The notes under the pieces are model-generated. The model worked only from the letters and a program-made list of their open reading frames with translations. It made no database searches and was not told the DNA's origin. Made by a program: the position numbers and the translations under genes. Shown one piece after another: positions 8,913-17,475 of a stretch of 64,000 bases of DNA. Numbering within the stretch: position 1 is the first letter of the stretch; each line of letters opens with the position of its first letter. This DNA comes from Arthrobacter sp. ISL-72 (GTDB lineage Bacteria > Actinomycetota > Actinomycetes > Actinomycetales > Micrococcaceae). The DNA lies in NCBI RefSeq assembly GCF_018613755.1, contig NZ_JAGGPP010000001.1, forward strand, positions 62,001-126,000, given 5' to 3'.

Positions 8913-9579
8913 AGCTTCAGATGGAGACGCCGGGCGTCTCAGTGGCCGCCGGGCCCAAGCAGCCCGCAACGACCAGATAATCCTTTCTGCGGCGCGGACC
9001 GTCTTTCTGCAAAATCCACAGGCGCCGGTAGCGGCTGTAGCGACGGCAGCTGGCGTGGGCATTTCAGCCCTGTACAGGCGCTATCCGGGGAAGGAACAGC
9101 TCCTGCAAAAGCTCTGCGCGGACGGTCTTAGAACTTTCATCTCAGTAGCCGAGCGGCATTCGGATGCACAACCAGACCCCTTCACTGCGCTCAAGGAGTT
9201 CGTCCGGGGCATAGTCGATGCCGAAGTCCACGCCCTGACCGTCAAGCTCGCAGGAACCTTCACGCCAACCCCGGAGCTCGGCGAACTATCCGCTCAGGCA
9301 GGCATTCTGGGCGAGGAAATGTTCAACCGCGCTTTCGAAGCGGGAACGCTGCGGGCAGATGCCGATGCCAACGATATTCCCATGATCTTTGAACAGCTCA
9401 CTGCCATCCGTCTTCTTGACGAGGCACGCACCGTAGCCCTCCGCCACCGCTACCTGGATGTCCTGATGGATGGACTCCGCTCCAATCCGGGCGCAGAAGC
9501 GCTCTCGGCCCCTCCCCCAAGCAGCGAGGAACTTGGGGAGCGCTGGGTGCCTCGAAAGTCCCAGCAGAGCGCCCCCTGA
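8890..9579 (+). CDS. TetR-family transcriptional regulator
   Basis: A 229-residue one-component repressor. The helix-turn-helix lies near residues 25-70 (AARNDQIILSAARTVF, then GVGISALYRRYPGKEQLL), followed by an all-helical ligand domain. The only in-frame start before the DNA-binding domain is GTG at 8890. The gene is head-to-head with the epoxide hydrolase and their 5' ends overlap by about 20 bp. TetR proteins usually control the divergent neighbour, so a link to the hydrolase is plausible. Unusually, no intergenic promoter space remains. Confidence 0.85.
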   Translation: MPDPQESTASDGDAGRLSGRRAQAARNDQIILSAARTVFLQNPQAPVAAVATAAGVGISALYRRYPGKEQLLQKLCADGLRTFISVAERHSDAQPDPFTALKEFVRGIVDAEVHALTVKLAGTFTPTPELGELSAQAGILGEEMFNRAFEAGTLRADADANDIPMIFEQLTAIRLLDEARTVALRHRYLDVLMDGLRSNPGAEALSAPPPSSEELGERWVPRKSQQSAP

Positions 9580-9662
9580 CACCTTGGGACCGTTCCCCGC
9601 CATATAGGAAAACCCGCTCAAGTCCTCGCGCCCAAGGTCACAGATAAGGACAGTCGCTGACC

Positions 9663-9698
9663 AGCCGCACCGTGGTGAGCGGTCGCGTTTCGCTCTAG
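9663..9698 (+). pseudogene. Scar: second copy of a phzF 3' end
   Basis: This stretch encodes SRTVVSGRVSL and then a stop, the same last residues as the phzF gene ending at 7444. The two DNA segments match at about 33 of 36 positions. Nothing upstream of 9663 resembles phzF. It is a fragment left by duplication or recombination, not a gene. Confidence 0.65.
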
Positions 9699-9716
9699 GT
9701 CCGCGACGATCGAGCG

Positions 9717-10313
9717 TCAGCCTTTCAGCGGATTCACCCGGTACCGCACATGGGTAACGAGGCGGGTACCGCTCACTTCCGTCTGCTCAAGCTCGACGTT
9801 GGCAACGCCGTCCAGAAGCCGCTCGCCCGCGCCCAGGAGCATGGGCGAGATGTGGAGTCGCAGCTCGTCGATCAGCCCCGCCGAAAGGTATTGGCGGACG
9901 GTCTGCGCTCCGCCGGCAATGGCCACGTCCTTGCTGCCAGCGGCTTTCCGCGCTTGGGCCAGCGCCGATTCGATGCCATCGGTCACGAAGTTGAACGTGG
10001 TGCCGCCCTGCATCTCCAGGGGCTCGCGTGGGTGATGGGTGAGAACGAACACGGGTGCGTGATAGGGCGGCTCGTCACCCCACCATCCCCGCCATTCCTC
10101 ATCCCACGCCCCAGGTCCTGCGAACATGTTCCGTCCCATAATGTAGGCGCCGGCTTCGAGGATGCCTTCGAGCGCGGCCGCGTTGGCCTCGGGTTCGAAC
10201 ATCCACCTGTGTAGGAGCTCGCCGCCCTCGCCCAAGGGGTCCGTCATACTTTGGTTCGGCCCGGCCAGGAATCCGTCGAGGGAGATCGTCAGATCGCACG
10301 TGACTTGGCTCAT
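9717..10313 (-). CDS. DHFR-family reductase (RibD C-terminal-like)
   Basis: A 198-residue protein of the dihydrofolate reductase-like superfamily, close to the YyaP/YwjB group. It opens with VTCDLTISLDGFLAGPNQS, the typical first strand and Ser-Leu-Asp-Gly motif. It then has AYIMGRNMF and a second NADPH-binding segment KDVAIAGGAQTVRQYL near 130-145, ending in the strand ELRLHISPMLLGAGERLL. Such proteins bind NADPH, but their substrates are mostly unknown and this is unlikely to be the cell's folate-pathway DHFR. Monocistronic, transcribed toward the TetR gene. Confidence 0.85.
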   Translation of the reverse strand: MSQVTCDLTISLDGFLAGPNQSMTDPLGEGGELLHRWMFEPEANAAALEGILEAGAYIMGRNMFAGPGAWDEEWRGWWGDEPPYHAPVFVLTHHPREPLEMQGGTTFNFVTDGIESALAQARKAAGSKDVAIAGGAQTVRQYLSAGLIDELRLHISPMLLGAGERLLDGVANVELEQTEVSGTRLVTHVRYRVNPLKG

Positions 10314-10391
10314 GCGCCCATCATGTCACCACACGGTGGTTCGGGCTCCGCAATTTCCCCGCAGATGACCCGGCCGAACGAGACCAACAGC

Positions 10392-10472
10392 GAACACGGA
10401 GGACGAGGTGTGTACTTCAAAGACCCCGCCGGGCACGCCGTCGAACTCATCACCCGGCCCTACCTCCAATAG
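10392..10472 (+). pseudogene. C-terminal remnant of a VOC/glyoxalase-family gene
   Basis: The frame reads GGRGVYFKDPAGHAVELITR and ends a few residues later. GVYFKDPAGHxxExITRPY is the hallmark last strand of vicinal-oxygen-chelate enzymes, including the metal-binding Glu. The preceding sequence in this frame has no VOC features, so only the last about 25 codons survive. Confidence 0.65.
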
Positions 10473-10509
10473 CGCAAGATGCACCCGGGCAAGACGGAAA
10501 CCCGGCCGC

Positions 10510-11868
10510 TCAGGAAAAGTCCTTCAACGCCTCCGTCAGGAGGCGGCCAGGCGGGCCGAGCCGCCTGTGGATGCCATTGGAGGCCACCAGTTCCCCGGCG
10601 ATGACGACGTCGGTGACGTCGCTGGCCGTGGCGCTGAAGGGAAACTGCAGTGCCTCGGAACCGGCCGTGCGGGCCGAACCGGGATCCACGGCCATCAGGT
10701 CGCAGACCACTCCGACCTCCAGAGCTGACGGAGCGATGGGTGTGGCCATTGAACCGGCGGCCGCGTCCGTGGCGGCCTGCAGCAGCTCCCGCGGCGAAAA
10801 CCTGCCGCGCTGGCCGGAGCCGAGCCGTTCTCCATGTTCCAGCGTGCGCATTTCGATCCACGGATCGATCACGGCGTGCTGGTCCGTGCCCAGCGCAATG
10901 GTGGCTCCGGCGTCGGACAACGCGCGCGCCGGGCCGATGCCGTCGGCAAGGTCGGCCTCGGTGCTGGGGCACATCACCACGGTGGCGCCGGCATTGCCGA
11001 GCAGGGCGATGTCGCCTTCCGTCAAGTGCGTGGCGTGCACGGCCGAAAGCCGCTGGGAAAGCAGTCCGTGGCGCGCAAGCAGGGCTGCGGGGGTAACGCC
11101 GTAGGCCTTGAGGCACGCCTCGTTCTCCGCCGGCTGTTCGCTGAGGTGGATGTGAAGAGGCATGTCCTTGGGCAGCTGCGCGGCCACCACCGCCAGGTCC
11201 TTGTCGGGAACCCCGCGCACGGAATGCAGCGCGGCCCCCACACCGACCATCTCCGGGGGAAAGCTTCGAGCTATTTCGGACCGGAGCGAGGCGAGTCTCT
11301 TCAGCCAGGCGTGGACGTCGGCGTCGCCGAACCGCGCCTGCTCGGCACTCAGCGGCGTTCCGATGCCTCCGGCCAGGTACAGGGTGTCCAAGAGCGTCAG
11401 GCGGATCCCGGCGGCCACTGCCGCCCGGGCCAGGGCCAGTTCCATGGCGTGCGGTTCCGAGTAGGGGGCCCCGTCCGGCTGATGGTGGACATAGTGAAAC
11501 TCGGCCACGCTGCTGAAACCTGCCACCACCATCTCCGCGAACACGGCGGTGGCGAGCTTCTCATAGGCCTCAGGTGTCAGCTCGCCCGCGCTCCGGTACA
11601 TCTGCTCCCGCCATACCCAGAAGTCGCCGCGCCCGTCATGGGTCCGCCCGCGCAGGATCCGGTGGAAGGCGTGGGAGTGGGCGTTGGCCGCAGTCGGAAA
11701 GATGACGCCCTTCAAAACCTGGTCGCCGGGCTGCGGCTCCGCACCCGGTGTGATCGTGGCAATCCGGCCGTCCCGGACGTCCAGCCGCACTGACGCGAGC
11801 GCCGCGCCGGCTGCCGCCGGGCCGCCGTCGACCGCCACAACAGCCGACTCACACCAAAACGCGCTCAC
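10510..11868 (-). CDS. hutF: Formimidoylglutamate deiminase
   Basis: Converts N-formimidoyl-L-glutamate to N-formyl-L-glutamate and ammonia in histidine degradation. The 452-residue amidohydrolase has the metal-binding AHSHAFHR near residue 63, EFHYVHH near 121, HIHLSEQ near 245, HATHL near 280 and GTDQHAVIDPW near 325. The length and WREQMYR segment are specific to HutF rather than to guanine or atrazine deaminases. The GTG start overlaps the stop of the upstream M20 gene by 4 bp (GTGA), so translation is coupled. The M20 neighbour probably carries out the next step. The other hut genes are not in the window. Confidence 0.92.
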   Translation of the reverse strand: MSAFWCESAVVAVDGGPAAAGAALASVRLDVRDGRIATITPGAEPQPGDQVLKGVIFPTAANAHSHAFHRILRGRTHDGRGDFWVWREQMYRSAGELTPEAYEKLATAVFAEMVVAGFSSVAEFHYVHHQPDGAPYSEPHAMELALARAAVAAGIRLTLLDTLYLAGGIGTPLSAEQARFGDADVHAWLKRLASLRSEIARSFPPEMVGVGAALHSVRGVPDKDLAVVAAQLPKDMPLHIHLSEQPAENEACLKAYGVTPAALLARHGLLSQRLSAVHATHLTEGDIALLGNAGATVVMCPSTEADLADGIGPARALSDAGATIALGTDQHAVIDPWIEMRTLEHGERLGSGQRGRFSPRELLQAATDAAAGSMATPIAPSALEVGVVCDLMAVDPGSARTAGSEALQFPFSATASDVTDVVIAGELVASNGIHRRLGPPGRLLTEALKDFS

Positions 11869-13064
11869 AGCAGGCCTGCCAGGACATCCGCCAGGGCCTC
11901 GGCGCCGGCGTTGGCGTCCTCGTCAGCGACATACTCTTCCGGGGAATGCGAAATGCCGCTGGGATTGCGGACGAACAGCATCGCGGACGGCACATGCGCG
12001 GAGAGCACGCCGGCGTCGTGGCCGGCCCCGGTGGCCAGCACGGGGGCCCCAGGCAGGATCCCGCTGATCCGGCGGGTCAGTCCGGGGTCGAAATGGACGG
12101 TGTCACTGTAGGACTCCTCGGTGAGGGAAACGGAGCATCCCTCACCGGCCGCAATCTGCTGGGCAGTGCCGTAAATCGATTCGATCAGCCGGGCGGTGAC
12201 GGCGTCGTCGGGATGGCGGGCGTCCAGCCACATGTCAACGCGAGAGGCAATGACGTTGGTTCCGCCTGGCACCGGCATCAGTCGTCCGACAGTGGCACGC
12301 GCGTCCGGCTGCGCCGCGGCGGTGTCGCGGACAGCAACGATCATCTTTGCAGCCGCAACCATCGGATCCGCCCGGTCCGCCATCAGGGTGGTCCCGGCGT
12401 GGTTGCCCTGGCCGCTGATGCTCAGCTTCCAGCGCCCGTGCCCGAGTATGGAGCTTCCGACGGCGATGGCCGGGCCGTGCTCCCCAAGACCTTTGCCCTG
12501 CTCGACATGGAGTTCCACAAAGTCGCCGATCCGGGCTAGGGCCTGGGGATCCGGACCGACGTGCCGGGGATCGAGGCCGTTCACCCGTGCGACGTCCGCA
12601 AACGTGTTGCCGTCGCCGTCACGCAGGTTGCGAGCCTTGTCGACGTCGATGGCTCCGGTGAGAAGGCGGGATCCGAGGCAGGCCACACCGAAGCGGGAGC
12701 CCTCCTCTTCCGGGAACACCGTGATGGCCAGGGACCGGTTCGGCACTTTTCCGCGGGCAATAAGGATGTCGACGGCGGCGAGTGCTGAGGCGACGCCGAG
12801 AGGGCCGTCAAAGGCCCCTCCTCCCGGCACGGAATCGAGGTGGCTGCCCGTGACCAGGGCACCGTCCTGCGGCTTGCCCCACCACGCCCAGATGATGCCG
12901 TTGCGGTCGGTCTCCACGGCAAGTTCACGCTGGAGCGCCTGTTCGATGAACCATGCCCTCAGGTCGAGCTCCGCGGTCGAATAAACAGCGCGGGAGTAGC
13001 CTCCGCGAACCGTGTCTCGGCCCACGTCCTTGATCGAGTCAAGGAGCTGATTGACGGTTTCCAA
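11865..13064 (-). CDS. M20 amidohydrolase (allantoate amidohydrolase/carbamoylase family), likely N-formylglutamate step
   Basis: A 399-residue dizinc M20-family amidohydrolase. Metal-binding residues are visible in GSHLDSVPGGGAFDGPLG, the Glu pair in FPEEEGSRFG, and His in ELHVEQG and SGISHSPEE; GNHAGTT marks the lid domain. The TTG at 13064 is chosen because GGAGG lies 5 bases upstream and the protein then begins LETVNQLLDS like its family. It sits directly before hutF with a 4-bp overlap, which points to hydrolysis of N-formylglutamate in place of HutG. The alternative, allantoate hydrolysis, is possible because allantoinase is encoded at 30.1 kb. Confidence 0.85.
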   Translation of the reverse strand: METVNQLLDSIKDVGRDTVRGGYSRAVYSTAELDLRAWFIEQALQRELAVETDRNGIIWAWWGKPQDGALVTGSHLDSVPGGGAFDGPLGVASALAAVDILIARGKVPNRSLAITVFPEEEGSRFGVACLGSRLLTGAIDVDKARNLRDGDGNTFADVARVNGLDPRHVGPDPQALARIGDFVELHVEQGKGLGEHGPAIAVGSSILGHGRWKLSISGQGNHAGTTLMADRADPMVAAAKMIVAVRDTAAAQPDARATVGRLMPVPGGTNVIASRVDMWLDARHPDDAVTARLIESIYGTAQQIAAGEGCSVSLTEESYSDTVHFDPGLTRRISGILPGAPVLATGAGHDAGVLSAHVPSAMLFVRNPSGISHSPEEYVADEDANAGAEALADVLAGLL

Positions 13065-13141
13065 ATCAACCTCCGAATAGTACGCGCATTGTTGGATTCC
13101 TGTGCGCTGCGGTCGTGATGCTGCCGGGTTCGCTAGTCGGA

Positions 13142-14062
13142 TCAGCCGCCGAGCACCACGTTCACCGGCGGTTCGCCAGTCAGCATGAGGTCGATCTGCC
13201 GCTGCAGCAGCCTGCCCATGCGCGGGCGCATCGCCGAGCTCGCCCCGCCCACGTGCGGGGTGATGATGACGCCGGGGGTGCCCCACAGCGAATGGTCCCC
13301 GGGCAGCGGCTCGGGATCAGTGACGTCCAGGGCGGCGCGGATCCGTCCGGCGGCGGTGTGGCGGACCAGAGCCTCGGTGTCCGCAACCGGGCCACGGGCC
13401 ACGTTGACCAGCAGCGCGCCGTCGGGCATTGCCGCAAGGAATTTGTCGTCGATGAGATGATGCGTCGCGTCGCTGAGCGGGACGCCGACCACCACAATGT
13501 CGTGTTCCGGCAGCAGCTCCGGCAGCTCGTCAATGCCGTGGATGACGCCGCTCTCGTCTGTCCGCTGCCGGCTGGCCACCCGGGTGACGCTCGTTTCGAA
13601 CGGGATGAGCCGCTGCTCGACGGCCTGGCCGACGCCGCCGTACCCCACGATGAGGACGCGGCGGTCGGCGAGGCTGGCGGTGGGCCGGGCGTCCCAGAGG
13701 CCCTCCCACTGGTTCTTCATGAGGCGCGGGAATTCCCGCTGGCTGGCCAGGATCATGGCGAGGACCAGTTCGGCAGTGGAGGTTTCGTGCACGCCGGCGG
13801 CGTTGGCGAACATCCGGCCTTCCGGGAGCGAGTCCGCCACGCCGTCGTACCCGATCGACTGGCTCTGCACCAGCCTGGTTTCCACAGCCTCAAGACTCCG
13901 GAGGATGCGCGTTCCGCCCCTGTACGGCGGGACCACGATGTCGATCTGCTGCTGCGGGGGTTCGCCGGTGAAGTCCCACTCCACGACGGTGACATCCGGG
14001 CTGGGCGTGAGGTATTCACGAAGCACATCGTCCGGCAGGCTGACAGTGATCTTCCGGGTCAT
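13142..14062 (-). CDS. D-isomer-specific 2-hydroxyacid dehydrogenase
   Basis: A 306-residue NAD(P)-dependent dehydrogenase. The nucleotide-binding motif is GYGGVGQAVEQRL near residue 148. Catalytic residues are the Arg in VNVARGPVAD, the Glu in TDPEPLP and the His in TPHVGG. Such enzymes interconvert 2-keto acids and D-2-hydroxy acids (for example glyoxylate/hydroxypyruvate reductase or phosphoglycerate dehydrogenase-like); the exact substrate is not evident. Two adjacent ATGs occur (14065 and 14062); the second has better spacing from GGAG. It lies 77 bp upstream of the M20 gene on the same strand. Confidence 0.88.
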   Translation of the reverse strand: MTRKITVSLPDDVLREYLTPSPDVTVVEWDFTGEPPQQQIDIVVPPYRGGTRILRSLEAVETRLVQSQSIGYDGVADSLPEGRMFANAAGVHETSTAELVLAMILASQREFPRLMKNQWEGLWDARPTASLADRRVLIVGYGGVGQAVEQRLIPFETSVTRVASRQRTDESGVIHGIDELPELLPEHDIVVVGVPLSDATHHLIDDKFLAAMPDGALLVNVARGPVADTEALVRHTAAGRIRAALDVTDPEPLPGDHSLWGTPGVIITPHVGGASSAMRPRMGRLLQRQIDLMLTGEPPVNVVLGG

Positions 14063-14206
14063 CATTCTCCAACTGCTCCGTCGGCTCGTGGCAGGCAAAC
14101 GCCACCGAAGTGCGGCCTGCCGGGAGGGTTCCTTTGCTGCCAGCCTAATGGAGGACGACGGTTCAACTGCGTTGCAGGGCTGTTCGCGTCGGTGTAGCTT
14201 GGCCGG

Positions 14207-14566
14207 ATGCTGAGCATTGGCTCGATCGTGATCCGTGTTGATGACCTTCCCCGCCAGATGGCCTTCTGGCAGGCAGCCCTCGGCTACGAGCCGCGGCACG
14301 AACCGGAGGACGACTTCGTGATCCTGCAGCCGCCGGGCGGCGTGGGCACGTGCATCTCGCTGGACCGCGTCCCGTCGTCGGTCCATATTCCGCCGCGCAT
14401 CCACCTGGACCTGTACACCGAGGATCAGGGCGGCGAGGTGCAGCGGCTTCTTGGCCTTGGCGCCAGCCGCGTTTACTGGAGCAAACGCCCTGCGGACGCA
14501 GACTACGTGATCATGGCAGATCCGGAGGGAAACCGTTTCTGCGTCATCGACACTGCAGGCCGCTAG
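14207..14566 (+). CDS. VOC-family (glyoxalase-like) protein
   Basis: A 119-residue vicinal-oxygen-chelate protein with two beta-alpha-beta-beta-beta units: SIVIRVDDLPRQMAFWQAALGYE in the first half and PRIHLDLYTEDQ with MADPEGNRFCVID in the second. DPEGNxFCV is the standard C-terminal motif with the metal-binding strand. Members include lyases, dioxygenases and resistance proteins, so no reaction can be assigned. It converges on the HxlR regulator, and the two stop codons overlap by 4 bp. Confidence 0.85.
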   Translation: MLSIGSIVIRVDDLPRQMAFWQAALGYEPRHEPEDDFVILQPPGGVGTCISLDRVPSSVHIPPRIHLDLYTEDQGGEVQRLLGLGASRVYWSKRPADADYVIMADPEGNRFCVIDTAGR

Positions 14567-14979
14567 CCGGCACTTTCGCGCGCCCGGTCGTAACCACCGC
14601 GGGCTTCCTCCACCTGGCCCATGTTTTCGTCCGCCCATTCCTTCAGGCCGTGGATGACCCCCAGCAAGGAGTGACCCAGGGGCGTGAGTTCGTAGTCTGT
14701 CCGGACAGGAACGGACAGCGTGAGCAAACGGGTCACCAGGCCGTCGCGTTCCAGCGAGCGCAGGGTGGAGGTGAGCATTTTCTGGCTGGCTCCCGGAATG
14801 CGCCGCCGCAGCTCGCTGTGCCGGAGCTCCCCGTCCGCCAGCTCCAGCATCACCAGGGTGACCCACTTGCTGCTGATCGCTTCGAGGAGTTGGCGCGCCG
14901 GGCACAGTTCCAGCCCGTCGGCGTATTGGGCCTGCGCCGCCTGCCGTTTCTGGTGCGCTGTAAAAGTCACGCCGCCCAT
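14563..14979 (-). CDS. HxlR-family transcriptional regulator
   Basis: A 138-residue MarR-like winged-helix protein of the HxlR type. The family hallmark cysteine is in LELCPARQLLEAISSKW, followed by LRHSELRRRIPGASQKMLTSTLRSLERDGLV (recognition helix) and the wing YELTPLGHSLL. The start MGGVTFTAHQ is preferred over a longer Arg/Pro-rich frame with no protein character. It is divergent from the azoreductase gene across about 225 bp. HxlR regulators beside azoreductases commonly respond to electrophiles or quinones and control the neighbour. Confidence 0.88.
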   Translation of the reverse strand: MGGVTFTAHQKRQAAQAQYADGLELCPARQLLEAISSKWVTLVMLELADGELRHSELRRRIPGASQKMLTSTLRSLERDGLVTRLLTLSVPVRTDYELTPLGHSLLGVIHGLKEWADENMGQVEEARGGYDRARESAG

Positions 14980-15078
14980 CCCCCTGTTGCCGGTTGACCT
15001 GTCCTGTTGCCGTGGCTCCGTGTGCCGTGGCTCCGTGCTGCTGCCGCCCCCCAGCCTAGCGGCGCACACCGCAGGTAG

Positions 15079-15111
15079 GCACTTCGAGGTTCCCTAGGCA
15101 GTCCAAAGTGC
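15079..15111. promoter_or_regulatory. Candidate HxlR operator between the divergent genes
   Basis: Two similar blocks, GTAGGCACTT and CTAGGCAGTC, lie close together, and GCACTT / AAGTGC form a 6-bp inverted pair over this segment. It is placed between the HxlR regulator and azoR. The arms are short, so this is tentative. Confidence 0.3.
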
Positions 15112-15205
15112 GTTCTTCCGCCGCCCCTCCGGCCGGGCGAGGATCGGAATGGCCCCGCGCCACAGGCGTCCGCCGCCCCACTAAAGATCCGACGAAAGGT
15201 CCGCC

Positions 15206-15889
15206 ATGCCCACAATCCTGCATATCAACGCTTCACCCCGCGGAGACCTCAGCGACTCGCTGCTGCTTGCCCGCCACTTCATCTCCGAGGTGCAGGCAGC
15301 CAGCGACGTCGAAGACGGCGGCTTTGACGTCGAAACGCTGAACGTGTTCGACGACGGCGCCCTCCCCGGGTTCGGGACCACTGCCGCCGGTGCCAAGATG
15401 GCGGTGTTCTCCGGCCGGGACCAGACCCATGAGGGGCTCCGGGCCTGGTCCGATGCCCGCGCCGTCTTCGACCGGTTCGCCGCAGCCGACGCCTACGTCT
15501 TCAACATCCCGATGTGGAACGCAGGCGTGCCGTATGCGTTGAAGCAGTGGATCGACATTGTCACCCAGCCCGGCTGGAGCTTTGGTTTCGACCCCGCCGC
15601 CGGCTATACCGGGCTCATGGAGGGAAAGCAGGCACTGGCCATCCACACGAGCGGCGTCTACTCCCCCGGTGTGCCGCCTGCCTTCGGTCAGGATTTCAGC
15701 AGCACTTTCTTCGCGGATTGGCTGAATTTCGTCGGGATCACTGACGCCACCCATGTCCGCTTCGCGCCCACCGTACTGAACCACGACGTCGGCGCCTCAC
15801 GTCGGGCGGCCCGGGCCGAGCTGAGCACCCACGCCACTGGGTTCGCAACCCGGCTCCGGGAAGGTGCGCTGGAACTGGTCAGCGACTGA
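15206..15889 (+). CDS. azoR: FMN-dependent NADH-azoreductase
   Basis: A 227-residue flavodoxin-like oxidoreductase reducing azo compounds and quinones with NADH. The phosphate-binding loop near the N-terminus is HINASPRGDLSDSLLLA, and the FMN-binding segment FNIPMWNAGVPYALKQWID near 108-126 is diagnostic of AzoR/AcpD. A second flavin loop is HTSGVYSPG near 150. The ATG has GAAAGG upstream. The divergent HxlR gene probably senses the toxic substrate. Confidence 0.9.
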   Translation: MPTILHINASPRGDLSDSLLLARHFISEVQAASDVEDGGFDVETLNVFDDGALPGFGTTAAGAKMAVFSGRDQTHEGLRAWSDARAVFDRFAAADAYVFNIPMWNAGVPYALKQWIDIVTQPGWSFGFDPAAGYTGLMEGKQALAIHTSGVYSPGVPPAFGQDFSSTFFADWLNFVGITDATHVRFAPTVLNHDVGASRRAARAELSTHATGFATRLREGALELVSD

Positions 15890-15899
15890 GGCGGCGCGG

Positions 15900-17336
15900 C
15901 TACCGCACCCCTGCCGGTTCGACGGCGGCAGGAGCCTCCTGCGGAGCCGCCACCGGTGCGCCGGCGGCCGTCGTGCTGGTTTCGCCGCTGTCACTGATTT
16001 CTCCGCGGAAGGCGCGGAGCATGGCGTCGCGGTCGAACTGGCCCTCCCATTTTGCGACGACGAAGGTGGCCACGCAGTTCCCCAGCAGGTTCACGGAGAC
16101 GCGCATGGAGTCCATCAGGCGGTCGGCGCCGAGGAGCAGGGCGACGCCGGCCACGGGGAAGATGCCCAGGGCGGCTGCCGTGGCGGAGAGTGCCAGGAAC
16201 GCGGAGCCCGGAACACCCGCCATGCCCTTGGAGGTCAGCATCAGGATGCTCAGGGCTGCGAGCTGCTGGCCCAGGTCAAGGTTGTGCCCGAAGGCCTGGG
16301 CCAGGAACAGCAGGGAAATCGACAGGTACAGTGCGGCTCCGTCCAGGTTGAACGAGTAGCCCGTGGGCACCACGAGTCCGGTGGTGGCGCGGGAGCAGCC
16401 GGCGTTGGTCAGCTTGGTCATGATGCGGGGCAGCACGGACTCGGTGGATGCGGTGCCCAGGGCCAGCAGGAACTCTTCACGGCTGTACTTGATGAACTGC
16501 CACAACGGCACCCGCGGATAGACCCAGGCCACCACGAACAACAGCCCGATGAAGACGATGGCTGCACAGTAACAGGCGGCGATCAGCAACGCGTACGTGC
16601 TCAGCGACCCCAGCCCGTACTGGCCGATGATGAACGCCATGGCGCCGAACGCACCCACCGGGGCAACGCGCATCACCCAGGCCATGATCTTGAAGAACAG
16701 CTCCAGGACGGTTTCCATCAGAGTGATCACCGGCATGCACCGCTCGCGGCCCACCACCACGATTGCGGCGCCGAAGAAGACGGCGAAGCACAGCACCTGC
16801 AGGAGGCTGTTGGAGGCGAAGGCACCCACCACGCTGGTGGGGATGATGCCGAGCAGGAACGCGCCGGCGTCCTTGGGCGGAGCCGTGCCGGTCTTCGCGT
16901 TGAGCGCGTCCTGCGAGAGCGTGGCGGGATCAATGTTCAGGCCGGCGCCGGGCTGGACGATATTGCCCACCACCAGGCCGAACACCAGGGCGAAGAGCGT
17001 GGCTCCGGTGAAGTACACCAGCGCCTTCACTCCCACCCGGCCGACGGCCTTCACATCACCCACGGCCGAGATTCCCGTGACAATCACCAGGAAGATCAGC
17101 GGGGCGATGATCATCTTGATCAGTTGGATGAAGCCGTCCCCGAGCGGGCGCAGCGCGGAGCCGAGGTCCGGCCAGAAGTGGCCGATGCCGATCCCAAGGC
17201 ACACCGCCACGAGGATCTGGAAGAAGAGCGAGCGGTACAGGGGCTTCTTCCGCGGCGGCAGGGCGCCGGCTTCGGAGCCGGCTTTCCGTACGGGTGCAAC
17301 TTCTGGCACGGGGGACGGGCTCGAGGGGATTTTCAT
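15900..17336 (-). CDS. dctA: Dicarboxylate:cation symporter (DAACS family)
   Basis: A 478-residue inner-membrane transporter importing C4-dicarboxylates (succinate, fumarate, malate) with protons or sodium. About eight membrane helices precede the re-entrant loops. Family signatures are SLFFQILVAVCLGIGIG, LIKMIIAPLIFLVIVTGI, LALGTASTESVLPRIM (serine-rich loop), the NMDGT-like YSFNLDGAALYLSIS and SKGMAGVPGSAFL. The ATG giving MKIPSSPSP is chosen; a TTG four codons earlier is the alternative. The extended Ala/Pro-rich C-terminus (about 40 residues) is not part of the transport core. Confidence 0.93.
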   Translation of the reverse strand: MKIPSSPSPVPEVAPVRKAGSEAGALPPRKKPLYRSLFFQILVAVCLGIGIGHFWPDLGSALRPLGDGFIQLIKMIIAPLIFLVIVTGISAVGDVKAVGRVGVKALVYFTGATLFALVFGLVVGNIVQPGAGLNIDPATLSQDALNAKTGTAPPKDAGAFLLGIIPTSVVGAFASNSLLQVLCFAVFFGAAIVVVGRERCMPVITLMETVLELFFKIMAWVMRVAPVGAFGAMAFIIGQYGLGSLSTYALLIAACYCAAIVFIGLLFVVAWVYPRVPLWQFIKYSREEFLLALGTASTESVLPRIMTKLTNAGCSRATTGLVVPTGYSFNLDGAALYLSISLLFLAQAFGHNLDLGQQLAALSILMLTSKGMAGVPGSAFLALSATAAALGIFPVAGVALLLGADRLMDSMRVSVNLLGNCVATFVVAKWEGQFDRDAMLRAFRGEISDSGETSTTAAGAPVAAPQEAPAAVEPAGVR

Positions 17337-17475
17337 CGGGGCTGCCAATCAACGGGGAATAGGCGCTCTGGACGCCTTCAGGTCATTGGCAACGCTAGGA
17401 TCCCGATGTTTCAGGGAGGCTAAATCCATATCGCGGAATTGTTTAACCGCAAAACGGAAAGAAAGGCAGCGTCAG

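Noticed and set aside
13142..14905. Reading the 2-hydroxyacid dehydrogenase as a 587-residue protein
   Set aside because: The extra N-terminal part runs antisense through the VOC and HxlR genes and has no homology; family length and a GGAG site place the start at 14062.
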